DNA of 64,000 nt from the NCBI RefSeq assembly GCF_900113865.1, contig NZ_FOQY01000027.1, positions 55,179 through 119,178 on the forward strand, given 5' to 3'. The position numbers and the translations under genes are program-made. The notes under the pieces were generated by a model. The model ran no database searches. It worked only from the letters and a program-made list of their open reading frames with translations, and had not been told where the DNA came from. Source of the DNA: Streptosporangium canum (GTDB taxonomy: Bacteria > Actinomycetota > Actinomycetes > Streptosporangiales > Streptosporangiaceae). Of the stretch, positions 35,258 through 43,327 are shown in pieces. The stretch's first letter is position 1. Each line of letters starts with the position of its first letter.

Positions 35258-35310
35258 GGTATAGAGGTGAAGGCGGTTTATCGGCAACAATGCGTTCCGT
35301 GAAACGGAAC
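35258..35310. promoter_or_regulatory. Promoter of the nba operon with IclR-type palindrome
   Basis: On the minus strand, TTGCCG (35287-35282) and TATACC (35263-35258) form a -35/-10 pair with an 18-bp spacer, pointing toward nbaE. Just upstream, GTTCCGTGAAACGGAAC (35294-35310) is a 17-bp palindrome with GTTCC/GGAAC arms. It overlaps codons 2-7 of the divergent IclR gene. A regulator bound there could activate nba and repress its own gene, as IclR proteins often do. Confidence 0.6.
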
Positions 35311-36048
35311 CCCGACCGCCTCTCGGTCCTGGAGAAGTCCTGGCTCGTGCTCGACTCGTTCCGCCCCACGGGAGGCCCTCTCCGCCTGGCCGACGTCGCC
35401 GAACGCTGCCACCTGCCCAAGACCACCGCCTTCCGGCTGCTCACCGAGCTCACCGAGATCGGCGCGATAGCCCGCCGTGAGGACGGCTACTACCTCGGCC
35501 GCCGCCTCTTCGAACTCGGTTGCATCGTGCCCCTCGAACGGGATCTGAGACATGCGGCGCTGCCTTTCATGCACGACCTCTACGAGGCCACCCATGAAAC
35601 CGTGCACCTGGGCGTGCGCGACGGGCTGGACGTCGTCTACGTCGAGAAGATCCGCGGCCAGGAGACCTTCGCCCTGCCCTCCCGCGTCGGCGGCCGACTC
35701 CCCTTGACCTGCACCGGGATCGGCAAGGCCCTGCTGGCCTACTCCGGCCCCGACCTGATCGACGAGGTCCTCGGCCGGCCCCTGCGCCGCCTGACCCCCC
35801 ACTCGATCGTGGACCCGCAGCGCCTTGAGGAGACCATCGGCCAGATCCAGGCGGCGGGCCTGGCCTACGAGCGCGAGGAGGCCCAGCTCGGCGGAGCCTG
35901 CATCGCCGCCCCGGTGTTCAGCGACGGCATGGCCGTCGCCGCCCTGTCCGTCTCCGTCCCCCTGGCCCGCTTCCAGCCCACCCGCCTGGCCCCCGTCGTC
36001 AAGGCCGCCGCCCTGGGCATCTCCCGCGCCCTGGCCAGGACCATCTGA
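35290..36048 (+). CDS. IclR-family transcriptional regulator
   Basis: 252 residues from ATG 35290; a TTG at 35242 would add 16 residues. N-terminal winged helix: VLEKSWLVLDSF, LRLADVAERCHLPKTTAFRLLTELTEIG, IARREDGYYLG. The IclR effector domain follows: HETVHLGVRDGLDVVYVEKI, LPLTCTGIGKALLA, GGACIAAPVFSDG and AALSVSVPLARF. It is divergent from the nba operon and probably senses a pathway metabolite. A palindrome over its start region indicates autoregulation. Confidence 0.93.
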   Translation: MRSVKRNPDRLSVLEKSWLVLDSFRPTGGPLRLADVAERCHLPKTTAFRLLTELTEIGAIARREDGYYLGRRLFELGCIVPLERDLRHAALPFMHDLYEATHETVHLGVRDGLDVVYVEKIRGQETFALPSRVGGRLPLTCTGIGKALLAYSGPDLIDEVLGRPLRRLTPHSIVDPQRLEETIGQIQAAGLAYEREEAQLGGACIAAPVFSDGMAVAALSVSVPLARFQPTRLAPVVKAAALGISRALARTI

Positions 36049-36106
36049 CCGGCCGGAACGGGCACCGTCCCCCTGCCGTCCGGACGGGGTCGGCGGCCGC
36101 CGATGA

Positions 36107-36144
36107 GAGATGCCAGGAGCCACCCGGTCGACCCCTGGCATCTC
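36107..36144. terminator. Terminator-like hairpin after the IclR gene
   Basis: The arms GAGATGCCAGG (36107-36117) and CCTGGCATCTC (36134-36144) are perfectly complementary over 11 bp with a 16-base loop. They lie 59 bp past the IclR stop. There is no T run, common for actinobacterial terminators. It may serve the convergent small gene at 36195 too. Confidence 0.65.
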
Positions 36145-36194
36145 GTCAGGCGTGGCGACGCCGTCCCTCCAGATCCCACGCCGCCACGCCCGTT

Positions 36195-36461
36195 CTACCG
36201 GGCTCTTCCGGACAGCAACGCCGTCCAGATCACCCGAGCCTCATTGACCGGCCACCGTGGGGACTCGTCCACCTGACGGTCGCCGTCGAACTGTGTCGTC
36301 CGGCGGATGAAGGCCCGGCCGCCGCCCTCGCACAGCTCGTACACCGTGGCCCGGCACGCGCATGTCCATGCCGTCGGCCGCACCCGTTCCAGCGTCCGGT
36401 ACGGCCTGCGCCAGTCCAGGCGGACATGATTCCGCTGGGCCATCACTACATGCGGGCTCAC
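36195..36461 (-). CDS. Small hypothetical protein, XRE-associated
   Basis: 88 residues from GTG 36461, which follows GGAGGAAG at good spacing. The product starts VSPHVVMAQRNHVRLDWRRP, has WTCACRATVYELC with three Cys close together, and a WPVNEARVIWTALLSGRAR end. No family is recognised. It starts 20 bp after the stop of the next small gene and so forms a pair with it behind the XRE regulator. A longer frame upstream overlaps that gene and is less likely. Confidence 0.55.
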   Translation of the reverse strand: MSPHVVMAQRNHVRLDWRRPYRTLERVRPTAWTCACRATVYELCEGGGRAFIRRTTQFDGDRQVDESPRWPVNEARVIWTALLSGRAR

Positions 36462-36481
36462 GCACTCTTCCTCCAGTCCGA

Positions 36482-36826
36482 TCACGACATCTGCTCCGCG
36501 ATCGGCTCCGACGAGGTATGCGCCTGCTGGAGTTCTTCGCGCCGATGCGCGACACAGCGCGCCGCCGCAGCTGGGTTGTCCACGCCGTAGGCCGTGTAGA
36601 GCCGCCGCCTCGTCTTCGGTGACAGGTGACCGGTCCACCACCGGTAGACCGTGCCATCCGTCCAGACGAGCAACTCACGCCAGACCGACACCAGGGCGAC
36701 GCCGTACCCCGCGTGAACGTCGGCACGGACGCCAAGAGCCGCAAGTTCGGTTCGCAGTCTCTCCGCAGCGGCGCAAGCAGCGCGGGGAGCATCGGATCTC
36801 ACCGTTTCGGAAGGGATGGCGACCAT
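36482..36826 (-). CDS. Small hypothetical protein, XRE-associated
   Basis: 114 residues from ATG 36826; the frame stays open to 36907 with a less convincing start. A helix (CAAAERLRTELAALGV) is followed by VSVWRELLVWTDGTVYRWWTGHLSPKTRRRLYTAYGVDNPAAAARCVAHR, a basic domain. It lies 98 bp downstream of the XRE regulator stop. Small proteins of this kind occur beside XRE regulators in actinomycetes, but I cannot assign a function. Confidence 0.55.
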   Translation of the reverse strand: MVAIPSETVRSDAPRAACAAAERLRTELAALGVRADVHAGYGVALVSVWRELLVWTDGTVYRWWTGHLSPKTRRRLYTAYGVDNPAAAARCVAHRREELQQAHTSSEPIAEQMS

Positions 36827-36924
36827 GCGAACAGCATCACGGAGAGTTAGCGATGACTCCAGATGCGTGATGTGGCACTTGGAGATCGTGACCACGACGC
36901 CTGCCACACAAGGTGGCAGTTAGA

Positions 36925-38181
36925 TCAGGACTCGATCCCCAGAAAGCTCGCGATCTCGGCGTGCTCGGCCCGCAGCGCCCGCGATCGGTCCTCGATGAGC
37001 TGGTCGACCACGCGCCGGGCGAACGACTGATACTTGAACCAGTGCGGCACCCGCGTCCGTAGGTCATGGAGGATCGCCCACGACTCGGTCGTGTTGCTTT
37101 CGGCGGCGTGGGCACTGGCCACGTCGAGCATGTACCGGTACCGCGTGCTGCTCGACAGCTTTCCCGATGGCCGGACTCCCTCATGGATCTCCAGAGCCCT
37201 GGCGCTCTTCCCCTGGACCACGGCGTACTCGACGGCCTTGATCTGGATCAGCTCGGGAGAGAAACCGGCGAAGGTGGACGCCCCCCGAGCCGCCCACAGC
37301 GCGGGAGCCTCCAACTCCCGTCCCTCGATGCGATGAGCGCCCGCCCGAGCGAGCGTCAGCATCTCCTCGGCGTCGGCTCCCTGGTTGTTGCGTACGGCCG
37401 CCGCCGACGCCCACAGCAGCAGCCATCCCCAGGTGGCGAACTCCGCCGGGTTGCCCGTCGAGAATCGCGGTTCGATGGCCTCAGCGGTCGTCAGCGCAGC
37501 GCGCCGGGAGTCCTCCAAGCGGCCCTCGCGCAGGAACAGCCAGCACTCGTTGAAGACGTTCCACGCACCCAGCAGCGGGTCATCGGCCCGCTCGGCCGCC
37601 GTGATCCCCTCAGAGATCGCCTGGTAGGCGAGGTCGTACTGCTGGAGCTGGATCAGCGCCTGGGCGGAGAACTGGAAGGTCTGCGACAACAGCGTCAGCG
37701 CGGCGCGTTCCTCATCCCCGCTTCGCGCGCCGGCCACCAGTGAACGAGCCTCCAGCAACAGCGGGGGAATCGTCTGCACGACCGCCCGGTAGTCGTCCTC
37801 CCGATACAGCCCGTTCGCCGCCAGGAACGAGGCCCGCACCGACTCATAGGTGACCGGGCCGTCAAGATCGGGCATCTGGATGCCTGCCAGCCCGCGCACC
37901 GGCTTGAGCGTCCGGCGCAACGCGAAGAGGTCCGCGTGCACGGTCTCATCCAGCGGCGACACCGGTTCCGGGGAAGGCCGGAACAGATCGGAGGTCCGTA
38001 CATTCAACGCCTGCGCCAGCTTGCGCAGCGTCGACACACGGGCGCTCTTGCGGTCACCCTGCTCAAGCTTGCGAATCGTGGACACGCTGACGCCCGAACG
38101 CTCCTCCAGGTCCTCTTGTGTGAGTCCCTTACTCACTCGAATGCGCGCCAGGTTGTCACCGAGGGCTGGTTCCACCGCCAT
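36925..38181 (-). CDS. XRE-family regulator with TPR-like C terminus
   Basis: 418 residues from ATG 38181 (MAVEPALGDN); an ATG at 38244 would add 21 residues but has no spaced ribosome site. The helix-turn-helix is ARIRVSKGLTQEDLEERSGVSVSTIRKLEQGD. The remaining 320 residues are helical, with repeated paired-helix patterns such as QALIQLQQYDLAYQAISEGI and ARAGAHRIEGRELEAPALWAARGAS, typical of TPR-containing regulators that sense a peptide or small ligand. Target unknown. Confidence 0.85.
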   Translation of the reverse strand: MAVEPALGDNLARIRVSKGLTQEDLEERSGVSVSTIRKLEQGDRKSARVSTLRKLAQALNVRTSDLFRPSPEPVSPLDETVHADLFALRRTLKPVRGLAGIQMPDLDGPVTYESVRASFLAANGLYREDDYRAVVQTIPPLLLEARSLVAGARSGDEERAALTLLSQTFQFSAQALIQLQQYDLAYQAISEGITAAERADDPLLGAWNVFNECWLFLREGRLEDSRRAALTTAEAIEPRFSTGNPAEFATWGWLLLWASAAAVRNNQGADAEEMLTLARAGAHRIEGRELEAPALWAARGASTFAGFSPELIQIKAVEYAVVQGKSARALEIHEGVRPSGKLSSSTRYRYMLDVASAHAAESNTTESWAILHDLRTRVPHWFKYQSFARRVVDQLIEDRSRALRAEHAEIASFLGIES

Positions 38182-38259
38182 GATCCAGAACACCTCATCA
38201 GGGGTCGGCCTGCCTTCAGGGTAAATCCCGACTCGCGGATTCATCCCCCTGAATGACGA

Positions 38260-38447
38260 TCAGGTGTCGTAAGAGCCGCCGCCGGGCTCGGAGAACCCGA
38301 TGCGGCTGGGGTAGTAATCGACGTATCCCGCGCCTCCACCTTCTGCCTCCCATGTTTCCTCGATGAGGCCGAACACGCAGCCGTGGGGCTCAACGCGGAA
38401 GAGACGACGACATCTGGCATGGATCGTGTGCGCACAGCCTGCGTTTT
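38260..38447 (-). pseudogene. Possible 5'-truncated coding remnant upstream of the XRE gene
   Basis: A minus-strand frame with gene-like codon use reads RVEPHGCVFGLIEETWEAEG and then GYVDYYPSRIGFSEPGG before TGA 38262-38260. No ATG or GTG lies at its beginning; an in-frame TGA lies just upstream of 38447, and the only internal start is a GTG within the Val-Phe-Gly part. It may be a remnant of an XRE-linked gene or a very short ORF starting at that GTG. Evidence is limited to composition. Confidence 0.25.
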
Positions 38448-38477
38448 CTCTACGCTGAGATCAAAGGAGGTGGCATC

Positions 38478-39203
38478 GTGGCAACACCGGACACAGGCCC
38501 GGGGGCTGGGCTGATCAACGACTTCCGCTATGTCACCCCTCTTTACACCAAAGGGCAGGCAGCGGATCTGATCGACGTTCCTCGCCAGACCTTCCGCAAC
38601 TGGGCCGTCGGATACGTCTACAAACGCATCGACCAGCCAGTCGTGGCCGCCGAACCACTGGTGACCACCGCTGGAGCCCACGGGGCGACGGTGCCGTTCG
38701 TCGGACTCGCCGAGGCCTACATGCTCGCCGCCTTCCGCAGCGCGAAGGTTCCGATGCAGCGCATCCGCCCCGCGATCCGCTGGCTGGAGGAGAACATCGG
38801 CCTGGAGCAGGCACTCGCCAGTGAGCGCCTGATGACGGACGGGGCCGAGGTGCTGTGGGACTTCAAGGAGCACACCGACGACCCGGCCGAGCGGGAGGCG
38901 GTGGACGGGCTGGTCGTGGCGCGCAGCGGGCAGCAGGTCTTCCGTCCGGTCGTACGTGACTACCTGCGACGCGTCACCTACCAGGACGGCTGGATGAAGG
39001 TGATCCACCTCTCCGGTTACGGACGGGTGGACGTGACCGTGGATCCATGGATCAACGGCGGGCAGCCGACCCTGACACGCCGAGGCATCCGGGTGGCCGA
39101 CGTCCTCAGTCGTCTGCGAGCGGGAGAGGGAGCCGGTGATGTCGCCGAGGACTACGACCTGCAACTGAACGAGGTCGAGGCGCTTCTCCCACAGGCCGCG
39201 TGA
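38478..39203 (+). CDS. DUF433-type antitoxin with N-terminal HTH
   Basis: 241 residues from GTG 38478, preceded by AAAGGAGGT. The N terminus has a MerR-like helix-turn-helix (YTKGQAADLIDVPRQTFRNWAVGY); the C terminus has a DUF433 domain (WINGGQPTLTRRGIRVADVLSRL...GDVAEDYDLQLNEVEALL). DUF433 proteins are commonly antitoxins for PIN-like toxins and repress their own operon. A PIN-like toxin candidate starts 10 bp downstream. It is longer than most DUF433 antitoxins. Confidence 0.8.
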   Translation: MATPDTGPGAGLINDFRYVTPLYTKGQAADLIDVPRQTFRNWAVGYVYKRIDQPVVAAEPLVTTAGAHGATVPFVGLAEAYMLAAFRSAKVPMQRIRPAIRWLEENIGLEQALASERLMTDGAEVLWDFKEHTDDPAEREAVDGLVVARSGQQVFRPVVRDYLRRVTYQDGWMKVIHLSGYGRVDVTVDPWINGGQPTLTRRGIRVADVLSRLRAGEGAGDVAEDYDLQLNEVEALLPQAA

Positions 39204-39213
39204 GGTCCGGACG

Positions 39214-39657
39214 GTGGCAGTCGAGGCACGGACGTCCGGACTGACCTTCTTCCTCGACCGTGGGCTGGGTTCACGCATAGTCCCCAACACCCTTCGTGAA
39301 GCCGGATGGGTCCTGGAGACCATGGATGAGCGATACGGCAAGGACGAATCCCAGCGGATCGCCGACACGCAGTGGATCGAGGAGGCGACCATCCGGGGCG
39401 ATATCTTGCTCTGCAAGGACCTGGCCATCACCCATAACCTCGTCGAGGCCCGAGTCATCTACATGAGCGGTGCGCGCATCTTTGCTCTCGCGAAAGCCGA
39501 TGTCGTCGGCAGGGAGATGGCCGACCTCTTCCTCGGCAACGAGTTCCGGATCATCAACGCAGTCCGGCGAGTGACCGAGCCGTTCGTTTTCGCGGTCAGC
39601 CACAACGGTCTGCGCCGGACTCGCGTCAGATATCCGGTGACCGGCACGGATCTCTAG
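39214..39657 (+). CDS. PIN-like toxin (Mut7-C/DUF5615-type)
   Basis: 147 residues from GTG 39214. FLDRGLGSRIVPNTLREAGWVLETMDERYG resembles the start of PIN-like nucleases, with an early Asp; ILLCKDLAITHNLV has a second acidic site and RIFALAKADVVG follows. These fit the acidic metal site of the PIN fold. RNA cleavage is known for related toxins and is inferred here. The gene follows the DUF433 gene, making a VapBC-like pair. Confidence 0.7.
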   Translation: MAVEARTSGLTFFLDRGLGSRIVPNTLREAGWVLETMDERYGKDESQRIADTQWIEEATIRGDILLCKDLAITHNLVEARVIYMSGARIFALAKADVVGREMADLFLGNEFRIINAVRRVTEPFVFAVSHNGLRRTRVRYPVTGTDL

Positions 39658-39720
39658 AAACTGATCATCGACATTTTCGCTTCTCCGCGCCAGAAGCCTT
39701 CGCAATCGAGGGAGGAGCGC

Positions 39721-40260
39721 ATGGCGGACAGCACTTGGACCAGCGTCTCTGCGCCCTATGTACGACCACGGAAATCAGGAGAACCAGATGCGTGGGCCGA
39801 GGAGGCCGCTCAGCGCGGTCACGTCGGTACGCATCAACTTCGCGAAGTATGCGAGGTTCAGCCACCACACGAGGTTGCCCAGGCACTCAACCTCAGCCAG
39901 GGAGACGTCGCGGTCGTCAGACGTCGGCTGGTGTTGCTGGACGGACGGCCGATAGAGCTCACCGACTCCTACTACCCTGTGGCGATCGCCGGCGGCACGC
40001 CGCTCGCCGAGGCGCGCAAGATCCCTGGCGGAGCCATCACCATGCTCGCCAAACTCGGCCATGAGCCGCGCGAGACAGAGGAGGGCATCAGGGCACGCCC
40101 CGCGACAGATCAAGAGCGACAGCTGCTCGAGATTCAGCCGGAGGAGTGGGTCTTGGTCCTTACCAGGATTCTGCGAACCAACGACGGCGCGCCAATTGAA
40201 GCCACCGTGATGACGATGATCGCCGATGGCCGCGAACTGCGTTACAAAATGATCATGTGA
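39721..40260 (+). CDS. UTRA-domain protein lacking the GntR DNA-binding domain
   Basis: 179 residues from ATG 39721, preceded by GAGGGAGGAG. The sequence TSVSAPYVRPRKSGEPDAWAEEAAQRG and on to VAVVRRRLVLLDGRPIELTDSYYPVAIA is the effector-binding UTRA domain of HutC/GntR regulators, but no winged helix precedes it. Upstream bases show no decayed winged helix and the ribosome site is strong, so it is probably a deliberate stand-alone ligand-binding protein. It could form mixed dimers with full-length regulators such as that at 42449-43201. Confidence 0.75.
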   Translation: MADSTWTSVSAPYVRPRKSGEPDAWAEEAAQRGHVGTHQLREVCEVQPPHEVAQALNLSQGDVAVVRRRLVLLDGRPIELTDSYYPVAIAGGTPLAEARKIPGGAITMLAKLGHEPRETEEGIRARPATDQERQLLEIQPEEWVLVLTRILRTNDGAPIEATVMTMIADGRELRYKMIM

Positions 40261-40356
40261 TGGGAGGCTCAACAATGACGAGCGACCGCCTGGGCAGATA
40301 CCGCTCCTGGCCGGGAATTGGCTGAGATCATCTCTCAGTTCGCCTGACCCATCGAC

Positions 40357-40707
40357 GTGGAGATGCCGATGCTCCCGCAGCCGTTGTCCGAAGAGGAGAT
40401 CGCCGCCCATCTGGCCGGGCTACCGGGATGGGAGCGCGAGGACCACGCCATTGCCCGCACCTTCAAGCACACGTATCACGAGTGTGCGCACATGGCGATG
40501 TACGTCGCGGCCAAAGCCCGAGAGGTCGGCCACCACCCCGACATTCACATCACCTGGCAACGGATCCGCTTCGTGATCACCACTCACGACGCCGGAAACC
40601 GCCTCACAGTCAAGGACTTCGAGCTCGCGCACCACATCGATGCGATCGCCGCCGGCCACGGTGCCGAATCTCCCGTTTTCCCGGCGAGGCCGAACAGGCG
40701 GTTGTGA
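40357..40707 (+). CDS. Pterin-4a-carbinolamine dehydratase
   Basis: 116 residues. The family signature EVGHHPDIHITWQRIRFVITTHDAGNRLTVKDFELA is complete, with the catalytic His pair in GHHPD. It recycles 4a-hydroxytetrahydropterin after aromatic amino acid hydroxylation. The start used is GTG 40357; ATG 40363 or 40369 are also possible and the ribosome site is weak. No aromatic hydroxylase is adjacent. Confidence 0.85.
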   Translation: MEMPMLPQPLSEEEIAAHLAGLPGWEREDHAIARTFKHTYHECAHMAMYVAAKAREVGHHPDIHITWQRIRFVITTHDAGNRLTVKDFELAHHIDAIAAGHGAESPVFPARPNRRL

Positions 40708-40867
40708 GCCAGGCGTTTCAGCGGAGCACTCGCCTCACGGGTGGGCTGGAGGCGGCCGTCCCTGCGCGGCCGACCTCTCGACCTCTGCGGAGAGGTCGCA
40801 ACTCTTCCGGCTCAGTGGGTATGCGGTTTTCTGATCGTCCAATCCGATCAGTCCTCAGGGAGGATCC

Positions 40868-41566
40868 ATGGAAGCCCGCACCGAGACGGTTACCGTCGCC
40901 GACGGCTCGTTCGACCTGCACCTGTGGCTGCCGGAGAGCGGCGGCGGCCCCGTCGTCCTGCTGATCCCGGAGATCTGGGGGGTCGGCCCCTACATCCGGA
41001 AGGTCGCCGAGGACCTGGCGGAGCTCGGATACGTCGTCGGCGCGCCTGACCTGTTCTGGCGGCTGCGGCCCAACTGGGTGGCCGACCACGACGAGGCCGG
41101 GCTGGCGGCGTCGTTGAAGCTGGCCTCCGGGTTCGACGTCCCGCACGGTGTGGCCGACTCGGCCATGGCGCTGGCACACCTGAAGGGGCTGCCCGAGGCC
41201 GGGGGCGGGGCCGCGGTGATCGGATTCTGCCTGGGCGGCTCGATCAGCTACCTCCTCGCGGCCACCGCCGAGGTGGACGCGGTGCTGTCGTTCTACGGCT
41301 CCGCCGTACCGGACGCCACGGGCCTGATGGAGAAGATCACTGCCCCGGTCCTGTTCGTGTTCGGCGGCTCGGACCCCTACATCCCCCGCGAGCAGGTCGC
41401 CAAGGTGGAGGAGGCCGCGGCGGGACGGCCGGGCATCGAGACGTACGTCGCCGAGAAGGCCGGGCACGCCTTCCACAACCACGAGGCCCCGCAGTTCTAC
41501 GACCCCGAGGCGGCGCCGGTCGCCTGGGCGCGCGCCGTGGAGTTCCTCAGACGCCACCTCGGGTGA
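40868..41566 (+). CDS. Dienelactone hydrolase family protein
   Basis: 232 residues, alpha/beta hydrolase. LIPEIWGVGPYIR holds the conserved Glu; the nucleophile Cys is in GFCLGGSISY (about residue 121); the acid is in FGGSDPYIP and the His in EKAGHAFHN. This matches carboxymethylenebutenolidase, which opens dienelactone to maleylacetate in chlorocatechol pathways. No such pathway is nearby, so the true substrate is open. ATG 40868 follows AGGGAGGATCC. Confidence 0.9.
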   Translation: MEARTETVTVADGSFDLHLWLPESGGGPVVLLIPEIWGVGPYIRKVAEDLAELGYVVGAPDLFWRLRPNWVADHDEAGLAASLKLASGFDVPHGVADSAMALAHLKGLPEAGGGAAVIGFCLGGSISYLLAATAEVDAVLSFYGSAVPDATGLMEKITAPVLFVFGGSDPYIPREQVAKVEEAAAGRPGIETYVAEKAGHAFHNHEAPQFYDPEAAPVAWARAVEFLRRHLG

Positions 41567-41755
41567 GCCCGGCGGCCGGGGCCGCGAGGACGGGGTCGCA
41601 CGGCGCTCCCGCGCGAGGAGGGCGCCGACCTCGGCGGCCGGGGACGCAGGGGCGGGCGGGACCCACGGCGCCCGGCTGGGGCCCTTGCTCGGAGGTCACC
41701 TTCCCGTACCCCCGGGAGCCGTCCGGCGGGCGGCCGCCCCCGGCATCATTGCCCC

Positions 41756-42298
41756 ATGCAGCAGGTGTGGGACGCATGGGGAAATATCATCATCGCGGCG
41801 GTTCTGGCGGTTCCGCCGGCCCTCATCGCCGCCCGCCTGCTGACCCTGCGCCGCCTCCGCGCGGGCCATCCCTTTCCGGTCCGTACGGCCGTCGCCGACG
41901 TCGTCATGGTGGTCGGGACCGCCCCCTGGATCTGGATGATCCTCACTCCGGGGGCGGGTGGCAGCGGCCTCAGCCTCATCCCGCTCAGGGATCTGTGGAC
42001 GGTGCTTCAGGGACCGGCTGAGACGGCGTTCGTGCAGGTCGGAGGGAATCTGCTGGTTTTCGCCGCGCTCGGCGCGATGCTCCCGGTCCGCTCGGCGCGC
42101 TGCGCGTCGCTCGCCGGGGTCGCCGCCGTGGCGGCGACCGCGTCACTCGCCGTCGAACTCCTCCAGTACGGCCTGCGCCTGGGCCGGGTGAGCTCCGTCG
42201 ACGATGTGCTGGTCAACACGGCGGGTGCCGTACTGGCCGCGGCCGTCACGCGCCGGTGGTGGGCCCGGCGAATAGTGGATGGGACCGTTCCACGGTAA
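41756..42298 (+). CDS. VanZ-like membrane protein
   Basis: 180 residues with four hydrophobic helices (about 8-30, 45-65, 92-115 and 120-145). VGGNLLVFAALGAMLPV and SLAVELLQYGLRLGRVSSVDDVLVNTAGAVLAA match the VanZ family, whose name-giver gives low-level teicoplanin resistance. The role of most homologues is unknown. Single gene at ATG 41756, no clear operon partner. Confidence 0.88.
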   Translation: MQQVWDAWGNIIIAAVLAVPPALIAARLLTLRRLRAGHPFPVRTAVADVVMVVGTAPWIWMILTPGAGGSGLSLIPLRDLWTVLQGPAETAFVQVGGNLLVFAALGAMLPVRSARCASLAGVAAVAATASLAVELLQYGLRLGRVSSVDDVLVNTAGAVLAAAVTRRWWARRIVDGTVPR

Positions 42299-42448
42299 CG
42301 GACCGGGAAAACCCCCGGAGATCGCCACACAGGCACGATCCGCTCAAAAGAAGCACGGTACCAACCTCTGCATCTGTGCGATCGTGGACAAGATGGGGCA
42401 AGTTCTCTGGAGACGCCAAACCCGGTTGGTGACAGAGGGTGATCAAAC

Positions 42449-43201
42449 GTGCAGCAATCCCCGGTTCCTCCCGAGCCCCCGATCTATCGGCGCATCGCCG
42501 ACGGGCTTCGCGAAGCGATCCTGTCCGGCGAGCTCCGAGACGGGGACCGGCTTCCGGGCGAGAACGCCCTGATGGCGCAGTACGGCATAGCCCGCGCGAC
42601 CGCCAGGCAGGCCCTGTCCGTGCTCATCAATGAAGGACTGGCCGTGCCCAAGCGCGGCTCAGGAGTCTACGTCCGCCAGTTCCGGCCGATCAGGCGGCAC
42701 GGTTCCCGGCGGCTCTCACATGATCAATGGGGGCAGGGCCAGGCGATCTGGGACTCCGACACCAGAGGCCGCCCCTACACCGTGGACGACGTGAACATCG
42801 ACAGGGAGGTCGCCGAGGACACCGTGGCCCGAGTCCTGAACAGCACCGAGGTGTGGGTCCGGCGGCGACGCTACTCGGTGGACGGCAGGCCGGTGCAGCT
42901 CTCGGTCTCCCACTTCCCCGCCACCCTGGTGGACGACACCGCCATCACACAGCACGACACCGGCCCGGGAGGCGTCTACGCGCGCCTGGGCGACCTCGGC
43001 CACACCCCCGTGCGCTTCAGCGAGGAGGTGCGCGCCCGTATGCCCCATCCGCACGAGACCGTCCAGCTCGACCTGCCGGCCGGTACCCCCGTCATCGCGA
43101 TCGGCCGGATCGCCTACACCGCGTCCGGCCTCCCGGTCGAGGTCAACGAGATGATCCTCGACGCCGCCTCTTATGTACTTCAATACGATTTCGACTCATA
43201 G
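42449..43201 (+). CDS. GntR-family (HutC type) transcriptional regulator
   Basis: 250 residues from GTG 42449. Winged helix: IYRRIADGLREAILSGELRDGDRLPGENALMAQYGIARATARQALSVLINEGLAVPKRGSGVYV. The UTRA domain follows (VARVLNSTEVWVRRRRYSVDGRPVQLSVSHFPATL and PVEVNEMI). It probably represses itself or nearby genes in response to a small ligand. Two palindromes lie just downstream. The 73-codon gene at 43328 is the likely operon partner. Confidence 0.92.
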   Translation: MQQSPVPPEPPIYRRIADGLREAILSGELRDGDRLPGENALMAQYGIARATARQALSVLINEGLAVPKRGSGVYVRQFRPIRRHGSRRLSHDQWGQGQAIWDSDTRGRPYTVDDVNIDREVAEDTVARVLNSTEVWVRRRRYSVDGRPVQLSVSHFPATLVDDTAITQHDTGPGGVYARLGDLGHTPVRFSEEVRARMPHPHETVQLDLPAGTPVIAIGRIAYTASGLPVEVNEMILDAASYVLQYDFDS

Positions 43202-43214
43202 ATCAAGGCCATCC

Positions 43215-43265
43215 GTCAACCGGTAGGTTGACCTGTCCCCTACGATCATTGATTTCTCTAGAGAA
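43215..43265. promoter_or_regulatory. Two palindromes between the GntR gene and the following small gene
   Basis: GTCAACC-GGTA-GGTTGAC (43215-43232) starts 14 bp past the GntR stop; TTCTCTAGAGAA (43254-43265) is a perfect 12-mer. Either may be an operator of the regulator, and the first could also be a weak hairpin terminator. Confidence 0.45.
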
Positions 43266-43327
43266 GTGCCTCACCTTCGGAAGTGGAACGTCACGCAGAC
43301 GGACCTGGGCGCGGGGAAGGTGCATAG

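Noticed and set aside
40275..40325. 16-codon ORF (MTSDRLGRYRSWPGIG) before the pterin dehydratase
   Set aside because: Too short, no conserved feature, and another frame in the same stretch looks equally coding; no support beyond a start codon.
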